Source: CAYQLK01 sp964418515 (GTDB taxonomy: Bacteria > Patescibacteriota > Microgenomatia > CAYQLK01). From it: a stretch of DNA of 14,084 nucleotides. Under the pieces are notes generated by a model that saw only the letters and a list, made by a program, of their open reading frames with translations, did no database searches and had not been told where the DNA came from. How positions within the stretch are numbered: the first letter of the stretch is position 1; each line of letters begins with the position of its first letter. Positions 5,429 through 13,554 of this stretch are shown here, piece after piece. Where the stretch lies: positions 1-14,084 of the forward strand of contig CAYQLK010000024.1 of assembly GCA_964418515.1 (NCBI GenBank), read 5' to 3'. Made by a program: the position numbers and the translations under genes.

Positions 5429-6835
5429 ATGTTATTTCGCAAAGGATCAAAACCAAGAAGGGTTCTGTTTTTACCGCTTAAATTTGTACTTCAACATTCT
5501 GGGGTCTTATTTTTACTAGGATTTTTCCTCCTAATTGTCGCAGTTGATATTCCTCGTACTCCCGTAAAATTTAATATCTTTAACAAAAATATCGACGTTT
5601 TTGTAGTCCACCCTAAAATCAATCTAAATAAGCTCGGTATCAACTTCGAGCGTGACTTAGAACCCAAGCTGGGGCTCGACCTTCAAGGTGGGGCCGATAT
5701 CACCTTGAGGCTCAAAATGGAAAACATTCCATCCACAGACAGGGATGCTGCTCTGCAATCAGCTAGAGACATAATTGAAAGGCGGGTAAACGGTCTTGGG
5801 GTATCAGAGCCAGTAATACAAACTTCCAAAGTCGGGGAGGACTACCGAATTAATGTTCAATTAGCTGGCATTAGTGATGTCAATCAGGCCTTAAGTTTGA
5901 TTGGTACGACCGCACAGCTAAAATATAAAGAATTAACCGATAAGGCCCGTGATGCTAGTGCATCTGCAACTTTGACCCAAGAGGATGAAATATATAAAGA
6001 TACAGAATTAACAGGGAACGACCTTAAGCGAGCTACAGCCACCCCCGCCTCCGGCAACACAAATAGTATTTCATCATCAGGTACCTACGTAATTACTTTG
6101 GAGTTTACCGGCGAAGGTGGGAAGAAATTTGAAGATATAACTTCACGAAATATTGGCCAACCCATTGCAGTATTTCTAGACGACCAATTAATTACTCAAC
6201 CTACGGTTCAACAAAAAATTTCAGGTGGGACAGCTCAAATTAGTGGCGATTTTGACGCTCAAGGAGCAAAAAACTTAGCTAATCTTCTAAACGGTGGCGC
6301 ACTTCCAGCCCCAATCGAAGTAATCAAACAGACAAATGTTGGTCCGAGTCTTGGTAGTGAGTCATTACAAAAAAGTCTAATTGCAACTTTAGTCGGCCTT
6401 GTTTCGGTCATAATTTTTATGGTCATTTACTACAGATGGCTAGGGGTAGTAGCGTCGGTTGCATTAATTTTTTACACATTACTAACATTTGCGATATTTA
6501 AGTTTGTACCTGTTACGCTTACCCTTGCTGGGATTGCAGGATTCGTTCTTTCAATTGGTATGGCAGTCGATGCAAATATTTTGATTTTTGAGAGAATTAA
6601 AGAGGAGAAAAAAAGAGGTCGTGATACAAAAGTCGCAATAAACTTAGGGTTTGATAGGGCCTGGAGTTCGATTCGCGACTCGAATGTTTCATCACTAATT
6701 ACCGCAGCAATCCTATTTTATTTTGGGTCTTCGATAGTTAAAGGTTTTGCTATTACTCTTGCCATTGGTGTGCTCATATCAATGTTTTCAGCTATAACTT
6801 TTAGCAGGAGACTACTTAAGATTTTTTACAAATAA
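5429..6835 (+). CDS. secD: Protein translocase subunit SecD
   Basis: SecD pairs with SecF and uses the proton gradient to pull exported proteins from the SecYEG channel. The 468-residue product has TM1 at about 26-42, the hallmark LGLDLQGG at 81-88, a periplasmic P1 region with REV-like DAALQSARDIIERRVNGLGVSEPVIQ and later EFTGEGGKKFEDITSRNIG, and PAPIEVIKQTNVGPSLGS before TM2. TM2-TM6 lie at about 317-334, 337-353, 362-382, 413-431 and 436-454. GMAVDANILIFERIKEE carries the conserved membrane aspartate (Asp381), equivalent to the proton-relay residue of known SecD. It is shorter than E. coli SecD (615), mainly in the periplasmic part, as in many Gram-positive and CPR forms. It starts 6 bp after the regulator and ends 2 bp before the next gene. 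No Shine-Dalgarno is seen. It is separate from secF by two genes. Confidence 0.97.
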   Translation: MLFRKGSKPRRVLFLPLKFVLQHSGVLFLLGFFLLIVAVDIPRTPVKFNIFNKNIDVFVVHPKINLNKLGINFERDLEPKLGLDLQGGADITLRLKMENIPSTDRDAALQSARDIIERRVNGLGVSEPVIQTSKVGEDYRINVQLAGISDVNQALSLIGTTAQLKYKELTDKARDASASATLTQEDEIYKDTELTGNDLKRATATPASGNTNSISSSGTYVITLEFTGEGGKKFEDITSRNIGQPIAVFLDDQLITQPTVQQKISGGTAQISGDFDAQGAKNLANLLNGGALPAPIEVIKQTNVGPSLGSESLQKSLIATLVGLVSVIIFMVIYYRWLGVVASVALIFYTLLTFAIFKFVPVTLTLAGIAGFVLSIGMAVDANILIFERIKEEKKRGRDTKVAINLGFDRAWSSIRDSNVSSLITAAILFYFGSSIVKGFAITLAIGVLISMFSAITFSRRLLKIFYK

Positions 6836-6837
6836 AT

Positions 6838-7815
6838 ATGGAAAATTCTGCCGAAAACCACTCACCCAAAAACACTAAAACTGAAATTGCTCCAGATTTT
6901 TTTGAGAAACTGTCTAATATTTTAGAAACTAGTCAACAGAAAGCGCTTAGCGCTTTAAATGAAAAACATCAGGCAGTCCTTAGTTGGGCATCCAGTGTTG
7001 GTATACCAGTTGAAAATATATTTCCCAAGCTAGTTCACTTCGTAACTGTTCCTGTCTTGTCTGCAGCGATGCTGACATCTTCAATGCTGCCAGCGGTTCC
7101 ATCAGCAGTCAGTGCAGTACAAAATTACTCATCGACTCAAGTTGCACAAACTCAAGCTAAAGAGGCACCAGTAGTTAGTAATGCTGAGCTACTGGCGAGC
7201 ATTCAACTGTCGTTACAAGCTGGGCCCAATATTACAAACGAACAAGCTCAAGAACTTTCTGGTTTCGTATCACAAATTACTAATACCAAAGCGACTCCAG
7301 AGCTTGAAGGTTTTAGGTTAAATAAAAGTTACGGCAAAATTGGCGGGGAACAGCATATGCCCAGGTATCCAGGCGATACAGTTTCTGATCAACTTCAAAA
7401 TCCTGATGACTTCGCAAAGTATGCTAAGTCAGGCATGACACCTGGACGTAGCGCTTGGGGATATTTTGCACCCACCAAACAAGCACTAACTCCAGATTTA
7501 ATTGAAAAGGAAAAATATTACTTTGCGGTCCAGACATTCCTATCACCCAACTGGAAAGGCAATGTTAAAGAAGCATATAAATGGTTTAAGCATCGTAAGG
7601 TTGTTGCTCTTAATCCAGTAAACGGTAAGGCTGTGGTTGGTGTCATTGGGGACGCAGGTCCAGCAGAATGGGTCGGTAAAGCTTACGGAGGATCTCCTGA
7701 AATAATGCAATATATGAGGGCATGGGATAAGCCAGCAAAAGGCGAAATTTTGTTGTTTTTTGTTGATGATCCTGAGAATAAAATTCCTCTTGGACCTGTT
7801 AATATAAATTATTAA
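6838..7815 (+). CDS. Membrane-anchored protein with possible double-psi beta-barrel domain
   Basis: I do not recognise a named family for this 325-residue protein. It has a polar N-terminus (1-60) with a helical, Gln/Glu-rich part, one hydrophobic segment at about 64-92 (VHFVTVPVLSAAMLTSSMLP), and an Ala/Gln/Thr-rich linker to about 150. The C-terminal domain (about 225-320) contains KVVALNPVNGKAVVGVIGDAG and then GPAEWVGKAYGGSPEIMQYM. The order (basic strand, NP-xxGK, VV, GD-x-GP, small-residue motif) resembles RlpA/3D/barwin-like double-psi beta-barrels that act on or bind cell wall glycans, with Asp262 in the position of their conserved acid. That resemblance is my inference. The unusually long N-terminus before the membrane segment suggests a type II anchor with the barrel outside. 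It begins 2 bp after secD and lies 10 bp before the next gene, so it is probably co-translated with the sec genes. Confidence 0.7.
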   Translation: MENSAENHSPKNTKTEIAPDFFEKLSNILETSQQKALSALNEKHQAVLSWASSVGIPVENIFPKLVHFVTVPVLSAAMLTSSMLPAVPSAVSAVQNYSSTQVAQTQAKEAPVVSNAELLASIQLSLQAGPNITNEQAQELSGFVSQITNTKATPELEGFRLNKSYGKIGGEQHMPRYPGDTVSDQLQNPDDFAKYAKSGMTPGRSAWGYFAPTKQALTPDLIEKEKYYFAVQTFLSPNWKGNVKEAYKWFKHRKVVALNPVNGKAVVGVIGDAGPAEWVGKAYGGSPEIMQYMRAWDKPAKGEILLFFVDDPENKIPLGPVNINY

Positions 7816-7825
7816 AATCAAAGCT

Positions 7826-8131
7826 ATGTTAATAAGCATAAAGAAAAAATCATTGCTAAAAAAATTAAATCTTGATGATTTGAGCGAAAATCAATTAACC
7901 AAGGTTTGGCCACTTATTGCCAACCTCTATCAAACCAAACTGCTTGATAATTTGCTTCAATTGCTGCCTGAAGAGGATAAAAAGAAACTTTTACTTTTGT
8001 TGTCAGAGAGTGATGACATCAAAACCAAGAATTTTCTTAACTCAAGAGTTGCCAAATTTGATATAAAACTTGACGAGATAACTAATAAGATTGAAGGCGA
8101 AATATTAGAAGATGTACTATCAGCAAAATAA
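7826..8131 (+). CDS. Small all-helical protein (possibly DUF5663-like)
   Basis: A 101-residue, highly charged protein rich in Leu, Lys, Asp and Glu. It has no signal peptide or membrane segment. The sequence suggests three or four amphipathic helices: SLLKKLNLDDLSENQLTKVW, IANLYQTKLLDNLLQLLP, EEDKKKLLLLLSESDDIKT and VAKFDIKLDEITNKIEGEI. The opening pattern 'KKLNLDDLSENQ' followed by helices recalls the short CPR family DUF5663, but I hold that loosely. It lies 10 bp after the putative barrel protein and 3 bp before secF, so it belongs to the same operon. ATG 7826 is the first start after the preceding stop and lacks a Shine-Dalgarno. A cytoplasmic partner of export or of the preceding protein is possible but unsupported by motif. 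Confidence 0.75.
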   Translation: MLISIKKKSLLKKLNLDDLSENQLTKVWPLIANLYQTKLLDNLLQLLPEEDKKKLLLLLSESDDIKTKNFLNSRVAKFDIKLDEITNKIEGEILEDVLSAK

Positions 8132-8134
8132 CCT

Positions 8135-9016
8135 ATGAATCGTTTTGACAAAGTCAGAAATATATTTTTTATAATCTCAATTGTAATTTTTGTAGCCTCA
8201 ATAATTTCAATCTTTGTCTTCAGGCTTAAATTAGGTATTGATTTCACTGGTGGAACCAAATACGAAGTTGAGTTTGAAAACCTTCCCGACAGAAAACTTG
8301 TTGAAGAAGCAGCTTCAAAAACACAAAACGAATTAGTAAGCATTCAGCAAAGTGGAGAAAAATCCTACCAAATTCGATTTAAACCAACTACAGCCGAAAA
8401 TCTCAAAAATCTTAACAAAGAACTAGAATCATTCAAACCCAAAGAGCTTAACCTAGAAATCATTGGTCCAAGCGTTTCAGAAGAGATAACCAAACAGGCA
8501 TTTGTTTCAATGGGTTTAGCACTTTTAGCCATTATTGTTTATATTACATGGGCTTTTAGAAAGGTTCCCAAGCCAACTACTCCACTAGCATTTGGAATTT
8601 CTGCGGTAATAGCTTTATTTCACGATGTAGTAATTACAATTGGAATTTATGCTATTTTAGGTAAATATTTTGGAGCAGAAGTAGATACACTATTTATTAC
8701 TGCCATCCTCACAATTTTTGGTTTTTCTGTACACGATACGATAGTTACCTTTGATCGAGCCAGAGAAAATTTAATCAGACACCCAGAGAAAAACTTTGTT
8801 AACAATTTAGATAATTCCGTTTTACAGACAATCGTACGATCACTTAATACATCATTAACTGTTATTTTTGTATTAGTTGCGCTAACAATTTTTGGTGGCG
8901 AATCGATTAGATGGTTTGTTGTTACTCTGTTAATTGGAGTGATTTGTGGAACTTACTCATCTATTTTTGTCGCAACACCGATACTAATTTTGTCCCAAAA
9001 AATTAGACGATCTTAA
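8135..9016 (+). CDS. secF: Protein translocase subunit SecF
   Basis: Partner of SecD in the proton-driven accessory Sec complex. The 293-residue product has TM1 at 9-28, LGIDFTGG at 33-40, a compact periplasmic region to about 115 ending EIIGPSVSEEITKQA, and five further helices. ALFHDVVITIG (160-170) and GFSVHDTIVTFDRARE (196-211) are the diagnostic SecF motifs, including the membrane aspartate Asp201. Length is normal (E. coli 323). It starts 3 bp after the helical gene and closes the five-gene run. Its last 33 bp overlap the 3' end of the CCA-enzyme gene on the opposite strand, with no room for a terminator between them, so the two transcripts must overlap. The separation of secD from secF by two genes is unusual; most genomes keep them adjacent or fused. 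Confidence 0.97.
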   Translation: MNRFDKVRNIFFIISIVIFVASIISIFVFRLKLGIDFTGGTKYEVEFENLPDRKLVEEAASKTQNELVSIQQSGEKSYQIRFKPTTAENLKNLNKELESFKPKELNLEIIGPSVSEEITKQAFVSMGLALLAIIVYITWAFRKVPKPTTPLAFGISAVIALFHDVVITIGIYAILGKYFGAEVDTLFITAILTIFGFSVHDTIVTFDRARENLIRHPEKNFVNNLDNSVLQTIVRSLNTSLTVIFVLVALTIFGGESIRWFVVTLLIGVICGTYSSIFVATPILILSQKIRRS

Positions 9017-10348
9017 TTGATTAAGATAATCGAGTAACACATCTCTTTCGTTTTTTAGTTCGTCAGAGTCTACTTTTTCAAAAACCACTTCAAGCACTTT
9101 TCTAATATTTGGACCGGGTTTAATATTAAAAATTTCCATAACGTCTAAACCATTTACTTTGAGATCTTTTATTTCAAAATTCGTTTTATTAACCTCGACC
9201 AATCTTTCGCGAAACTTCTTTAGTCGCCAGCTTTCTCGAGTTGAACCGCTACCTAATCTATCGCCAGTTCTTACATCAATAATATCTTGTATATTTTCCT
9301 CACCAATATTTCTTATAAATCGACGAATAGCTTTATCAGTTTGGAATTCATTGACAGAAAACAAATGCCACCTAACTAATTTGTATATTCTTGTTGTGTC
9401 AATTTTTGACATATTCCATCGAGCACAAATTTGTTTAGCAATTTGCCCCCCAACAATATCATGATTATAAAAAGTCCTTACTCCCTCCTCAGTAATATCT
9501 GCAACTAATGGTTTACCAATATCATGAATTAGAGCGGCAAACTTAACTATACAGTCATCAGATGGGCACATTATCATCGACATTACATTATGTTTCCATA
9601 CATCATAATTATGGTGTCTGTTTGGACTTTTTTGTTCGACTCCGAAGCATTTAGCAAGCTCAGGCAAAATTATTTCAATAACTTTTGAATCCCACAAAAG
9701 CATAAAATGATCATAAGAATTACAGCTTAATGCAATCTTTAAAAATTCATCCCTGATTCTTTCGTTTGCAATTTTTAATAAAATAAATCTCTGCTCGGTT
9801 AGTGCGCCAAAAGTATCCTTTTCAATTTTGAAGTTTAGCTGAATCGCAAATCGTATTGCTCTAATTACTCTTAGTCCGTCTTCAATAAATCTGTCATTAG
9901 CATTTCCTACTGAACGAATAATTTTATTTTTCAAATCGTTTTTACCATCAAACGGATCAATAAGTTCAAATTGGTCATTTTTTCTTAAAATAGCCATCGC
10001 ATTAACCGTAAAATCTCTTCTCGACAAGTCATCAGCTAACGACTTGCCCCACACAACCTTATCTGGTCGTCTGCTGTCTGAAAATCCAGACTCACTTCGA
10101 TATGTTGTAATTTCATAGAAACTATCACCAACATTAACTCTTACTGTTCCAAATGCATTGTCATAAAATCCATCAAACATTTTTAATATTTGTTCTGGTG
10201 TGGCATTTGTCGCAAAGTCCCAATCTTTGACTTTGTGGTCAATTATTAAGTTTCTTACTGCTCCCCCAACAATCGCGATTTCAAATTTGTTTTTTTCAAA
10301 AACATCTAAGACTGAAATCACTTCCTTTGGGATGTCATTAAAATTCAT
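8984..10348 (-). CDS. cca: CCA-adding tRNA nucleotidyltransferase with HD domain
   Basis: Class II nucleotidyltransferase that builds or repairs the 3' CCA end of tRNA. The 454-residue product shows IVGGAVRN (26-33; the usual final Asp is Asn), the catalytic DWD (42-44), YEITTYRSES, RRDFTVNAMA (110-119), DPFDGKNDL and EDGLRVIRAIRFA (156-168), the latter forming the nucleotide template. A C-terminal HD phosphohydrolase domain follows, with HHNYDVWKH (245-253) and ALIHDIGKP (272-280; His275/Asp276), so it may also trim 2'-phosphates or cyclic phosphates as in E. coli Cca. A poly(A) polymerase cannot be excluded by motif alone, but this architecture and the absence of a basic tail favour CCA. 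It is divergent from recJ across a 68-bp gap and convergent with secF, overlapping it by 33 bp. ATG 10348 lacks a Shine-Dalgarno. Confidence 0.92.
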   Translation of the reverse strand: MNFNDIPKEVISVLDVFEKNKFEIAIVGGAVRNLIIDHKVKDWDFATNATPEQILKMFDGFYDNAFGTVRVNVGDSFYEITTYRSESGFSDSRRPDKVVWGKSLADDLSRRDFTVNAMAILRKNDQFELIDPFDGKNDLKNKIIRSVGNANDRFIEDGLRVIRAIRFAIQLNFKIEKDTFGALTEQRFILLKIANERIRDEFLKIALSCNSYDHFMLLWDSKVIEIILPELAKCFGVEQKSPNRHHNYDVWKHNVMSMIMCPSDDCIVKFAALIHDIGKPLVADITEEGVRTFYNHDIVGGQIAKQICARWNMSKIDTTRIYKLVRWHLFSVNEFQTDKAIRRFIRNIGEENIQDIIDVRTGDRLGSGSTRESWRLKKFRERLVEVNKTNFEIKDLKVNGLDVMEIFNIKPGPNIRKVLEVVFEKVDSDELKNERDVLLDYLNQLRSSNFLGQN

Positions 10349-10416
10349 ATCGATATCAAAAAGTGTATATTGTTAATTCTGTCTATTTTAGCTTAAATAA
10401 TCAAACACTTTTTAAC
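10349..10416. other. Divergent control region between cca and recJ
   Basis: This 68-bp AT-rich gap must hold both promoters. On the plus strand TG-TATATT (about 10364-10371) resembles an extended -10, and TTGTTA followed after 17 bp by TTAAAT is another option; neither is clear. ATATCGATAT (10347-10356) is a 10-bp palindrome overlapping the cca start codon. No Shine-Dalgarno is present for either gene. Confidence 0.4.
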
Positions 10417-12075
10417 ATGACTCAAGATACAATTTGGAAAATACAAACAAAAAAGCCATCAGTAAATCTTACCCTGCCTGAATTGTTTGATATTTTGCTT
10501 CAAAATAGAAATTTAACCACTGCCAAAGATATTGAGGATTTTCTCTCACCGAACTTAAATGGAATTACAGAAATGATTTTTGAAGACATGCAAAAGTCTA
10601 TTTTAAGAATCGAAAAAGCCATAAAAAATAAAGAAAAAATATCTGTTTATTCAGATTATGATGCTGACGGTATTTCTGCTGCCGCCATTCTTTGGGAAAC
10701 ACTAAAAAGCCTTGGAGCAGATGTTATGCCATATATACCCGACAGAATTAAGGAAGGTTATGGATTTTCTTTAGCCGGAATAAAGTCTGTTTCAGATACT
10801 GGAGTCAGTTTAATTATTTCTGTTGACCATGGGGTAACCGCTGTTGAAGAAATAGAATATGCCAAGTCTCTTGGGGTCGACGTTATTTTGACAGATCATC
10901 ATATTATTCCAGACAAATCACCTAGTCCTTATTCACTTATTCACACAACATTAATCTGTGGGGCAGCCGTTTCTTGGAAGTTATCTTATGAGTTGCACAA
11001 ACATTTCAAGCTACCATTGGAAAATATTTACGAAAAACTTTCAATTGCCTCAATTGCAACCATTGCTGATCAGATGCCACTCACCTCTCATAATCGAGCG
11101 ATTGTCAAACATGGGCTTGAATATCTTCGAACAACAAAAAGGCCGGGTCTCGTCGAATTATATAGTGTTGCTTCAATTCAAAAGTCCAAAATGGACGAGT
11201 ATCATCTGGGTCATATTATTGCCCCAAGAATTAACGCAATGGGAAGGCTTGATAACGCGATACAGTCGCTAAGACTTTACTGTACTAACAGTCCACAAAA
11301 AGCCAAAGAGCTATCAAAAATTTTAGAAGAAACAAACATCAAAAGACAAAATCTTACAATGACTGGAGTTACTGACGCCTTCAAACTAGTCGATGAAAAT
11401 AAAAAAATTATTATTCTAGATTCTCCAGATTGGCATGAAGGAATAATTGGTTTAATTGCAGGAAGGATAAATGATAAATTTAATAAGCCAACAATTATAA
11501 TTTCCAGAGGTAAACTTTTTTCCAAAGGTTCTGCTAGATCGGTTGCCGGTGTCGATATCACGGAGTTGCTCCGCACATCGTCACAGGATTTACTCGAAGA
11601 TGTTGGGGGGCATACGATGGCTGCGGGATTTACTGTAAAGACTGAAAATATCGCCAAACTTAAAAAATCAATTTATGAATATTTTGAAAAAAAATATCAA
11701 AATCAAAAATTTTATAAAGAGGTTGTTGTAGAAACGGAGCTTTCACCTCACCTTATTAATTTGGATTTATATAGTAAGATTCAAAAACTTCGTCCATTCG
11801 GTAACAGTAACTCAGAGCCAGTTTTTTTGTTAAAAAATCAATTGGTTAAGCGAATTTCAAAAGTTGGATCAGACCAGTCGCACATCAAAATTGATTTGGA
11901 AAACATTTCATGTATCGGGTTTCGCCTAGCAGAAAAAAGTTCGTCAATTAGATATGGTGACTATATTGATATAATATTCAGTCTAAACCTCAACGAGTTT
12001 AATGGCAGAAGTAGTTTGCAGCTGGTATTAATCGATTTAGCTAAAACAGGTGATAAAAACATACAACGAGCTTGA
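10417..12075 (+). CDS. recJ: Single-stranded-DNA 5'-3' exonuclease RecJ
   Basis: DHH/DHHA1-family nuclease used in recombination and mismatch or base repair. From ATG 10417 the protein is 552 residues; an in-frame GTG at 10363 would add 18 residues without family resemblance, so I prefer the ATG, where the usual 'W-K-I' opening follows. Metal-binding motifs are complete: YSDYDADG (78-85), SVDHGV (135-140), TDHH (159-162), a short CGAAVSWKL region, and APRINAMGRLD (269-279). The DHHA1 part has DWHEGIIGLIAGR (338-350), SARSVAGVDI and GGHTMAAGF (397-405). A C-terminal OB-like domain follows (about 440-545), with KLRPFGNSNSEPVF. The segment after DHH is shorter than in E. coli RecJ. Its last 26 bp overlap the rel start, suggesting coupled translation. 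It is the only gene here ending in TGA. Confidence 0.95.
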   Translation: MTQDTIWKIQTKKPSVNLTLPELFDILLQNRNLTTAKDIEDFLSPNLNGITEMIFEDMQKSILRIEKAIKNKEKISVYSDYDADGISAAAILWETLKSLGADVMPYIPDRIKEGYGFSLAGIKSVSDTGVSLIISVDHGVTAVEEIEYAKSLGVDVILTDHHIIPDKSPSPYSLIHTTLICGAAVSWKLSYELHKHFKLPLENIYEKLSIASIATIADQMPLTSHNRAIVKHGLEYLRTTKRPGLVELYSVASIQKSKMDEYHLGHIIAPRINAMGRLDNAIQSLRLYCTNSPQKAKELSKILEETNIKRQNLTMTGVTDAFKLVDENKKIIILDSPDWHEGIIGLIAGRINDKFNKPTIIISRGKLFSKGSARSVAGVDITELLRTSSQDLLEDVGGHTMAAGFTVKTENIAKLKKSIYEYFEKKYQNQKFYKEVVVETELSPHLINLDLYSKIQKLRPFGNSNSEPVFLLKNQLVKRISKVGSDQSHIKIDLENISCIGFRLAEKSSSIRYGDYIDIIFSLNLNEFNGRSSLQLVLIDLAKTGDKNIQRA

Positions 12076-13516
12076 ACAAAAATTTAAAAAAGTTGCACCT
12101 GATGTCGACACGGGATTTATTAAGAAAGCTTTCGAATACGCGAACCTAGCGCACGATACTCAGAAGCGTGCATCCGGCGATCCTTATATTGTCCACCCGC
12201 TTAACGTTGCTTCAATTTTAATTGATTTTAATATGTATGACACTGCTGCGATTGCCGCAGCCCTTCTCCACGACACATTAGAAGATACAGCTGTTACATC
12301 TAAAGATTTGGAAAAAGAATTTGGCTCCAAAGTCAATGAATTAGTTGAAGGCGTAACTAATCTCAAATCAATTAGACTGACTTCGGATAAAGAAGAATTT
12401 GTCGAAAACCTTCGCAAAATGTTCTTAGCTGCTTCCAACGATATTAGAGTAGCAATTATTAGACTTGCTGACAGAACACACAATATGCAGACTTTAGAAT
12501 TTTTACCAGCCCACAAACAGGAGAGGATTGCCAAAGAAACACTTGAAGTATTTGCACCTCTTGCTGAAAGATTAGGAATTGGTGAAATGAAAGGTTTATT
12601 GGAAGATCTTAGCTTTCCTTATTTATATCCAGAAAAATATCAAGAAACACTTAAGGTTGCAACCGAAGGTTTTGAAAAATTAGACAAGTCTCTTTCAGAA
12701 GCAGAAAGAAAAATATCCGAGATTTTAGAAAATCACAAAATTGAATACAAAATTCAATCGAGAAAAAAACACATTTACTCTCTATATCGCAAACTCAATC
12801 GACCAGAAATATCTGGTGATATTACCAAGATTTACGATCTGTTAGCGATGAGGATTATAGTCAAAGATGTCGAAAACTGTTATAAGGTCCTGGGTCATGT
12901 ACACAAAGCATACAGGCCGCTACCGGGTTATCTTAAAGACTATATTGCCAATCCCAAAAATAACGGATATCAATCGATTCATACTGCATTATTTGGTCCA
13001 GGAGGAAATATTATTGAAGTACAGATTCGTGACGAATTTATGCATGAAGAGGCGGAACACGGCGTTGCCTCGCATTGGCATTATTCAGAAAAAAAACACC
13101 ACTCTTCAAGCCAAGAAATAGATAAAGGCTTTGTTGCAGACGAAAGGAAAGTAGAAATAATGCGCAGACTTTCTTCTTGGCAAAATGATGTTAAGTCAAA
13201 TGAGGAACTTTTAGAAAGCTTAAAAATTGATCTTTTTAGCGAAAGAATTTTTGTTTTTACTCCCGCTGGTGATGTCCAAGATTTACCAGTTGGGTCAACC
13301 CCTGTTGATTTTGCTTATTCGGTTCACACAACGATTGGCAACAATTGCACTGGTGCTTTGGTAAACAGCAAACAGGTGCCACTCGACCACAAATTAAAAA
13401 GCCACGATGTGGTTGAGATTATTACTAGCAAAAATGATAAACTCCCAAACAGAGACTGGCTTAATTTTGTTGTCACTTCCCACGCTAGATCTCAAATCAA
13501 AAAATTAAATAAATAA
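12050..13516 (+). CDS. rel: RelA/SpoT-family (p)ppGpp synthetase/hydrolase lacking the C-terminal regulatory half
   Basis: Makes and degrades the stringent-response alarmone (p)ppGpp. The 488-residue protein has an apparently intact HD hydrolase domain: KRASGDPYIVHP (His50), ALLHDTLEDT (His74/Asp75) and RLADRTHNM (Asp141). The synthetase domain shows SRKKHIYSLYRKL (237-249), YDLLAMRIIV, NGYQSIHT, EVQIR (323-327) and EHGVASHWHY. The RxKD motif that marks bifunctional Rel enzymes reads Tyr-Leu-Lys-Asp here (PGYLKDYIA, 292-300), neither the RxKD nor the EXDD form. A TGS domain (about 400-460, IFVFTPAGDVQDLPVGSTP) follows, and the protein stops about 25 residues later, without the helical, zinc-finger and ACT domains of full-length Rel (about 700+ residues). 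The start is GTG 12050, the only in-frame option before the conserved HD region, lying inside recJ. No frameshift or pseudogene sign is visible. Confidence 0.93.
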   Translation: MIKTYNELEQKFKKVAPDVDTGFIKKAFEYANLAHDTQKRASGDPYIVHPLNVASILIDFNMYDTAAIAAALLHDTLEDTAVTSKDLEKEFGSKVNELVEGVTNLKSIRLTSDKEEFVENLRKMFLAASNDIRVAIIRLADRTHNMQTLEFLPAHKQERIAKETLEVFAPLAERLGIGEMKGLLEDLSFPYLYPEKYQETLKVATEGFEKLDKSLSEAERKISEILENHKIEYKIQSRKKHIYSLYRKLNRPEISGDITKIYDLLAMRIIVKDVENCYKVLGHVHKAYRPLPGYLKDYIANPKNNGYQSIHTALFGPGGNIIEVQIRDEFMHEEAEHGVASHWHYSEKKHHSSSQEIDKGFVADERKVEIMRRLSSWQNDVKSNEELLESLKIDLFSERIFVFTPAGDVQDLPVGSTPVDFAYSVHTTIGNNCTGALVNSKQVPLDHKLKSHDVVEIITSKNDKLPNRDWLNFVVTSHARSQIKKLNK

Positions 13517-13519
13517 TTA

Positions 13520-13548
13520 TTTACAATTCTTGCTTGTCTAATTAGAAT
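13520..13548 (+). promoter_or_regulatory. Strong promoter predicting a leaderless aspS transcript
   Basis: TTTACA (13520-13525) and TAGAAT (13543-13548) each match the sigma70 consensus at 5 of 6 positions and are exactly 17 bp apart. Six bases separate the -10 from ATG 13555, so the usual start point (+7 from the -10 end) is the A of the start codon. No Shine-Dalgarno is present. Confidence 0.65.
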
Positions 13549-13554
13549 CACATT

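Noticed and set aside
7543..7839. Minus-strand frame of 98 codons across the end of the putative barrel gene
   Set aside because: It lies antisense within a compact operon and has no start signal or family resemblance; it is a shadow of the plus-strand genes.
10363..10416. Upstream GTG start for recJ
   Set aside because: The added 18 residues do not resemble RecJ N-termini and would run through the divergent promoter gap; ATG 10417 fits better.
11277..11657. Minus-strand 126-codon frame inside recJ
   Set aside because: recJ carries all its motifs across this stretch on the plus strand; the reverse frame arises from its composition.
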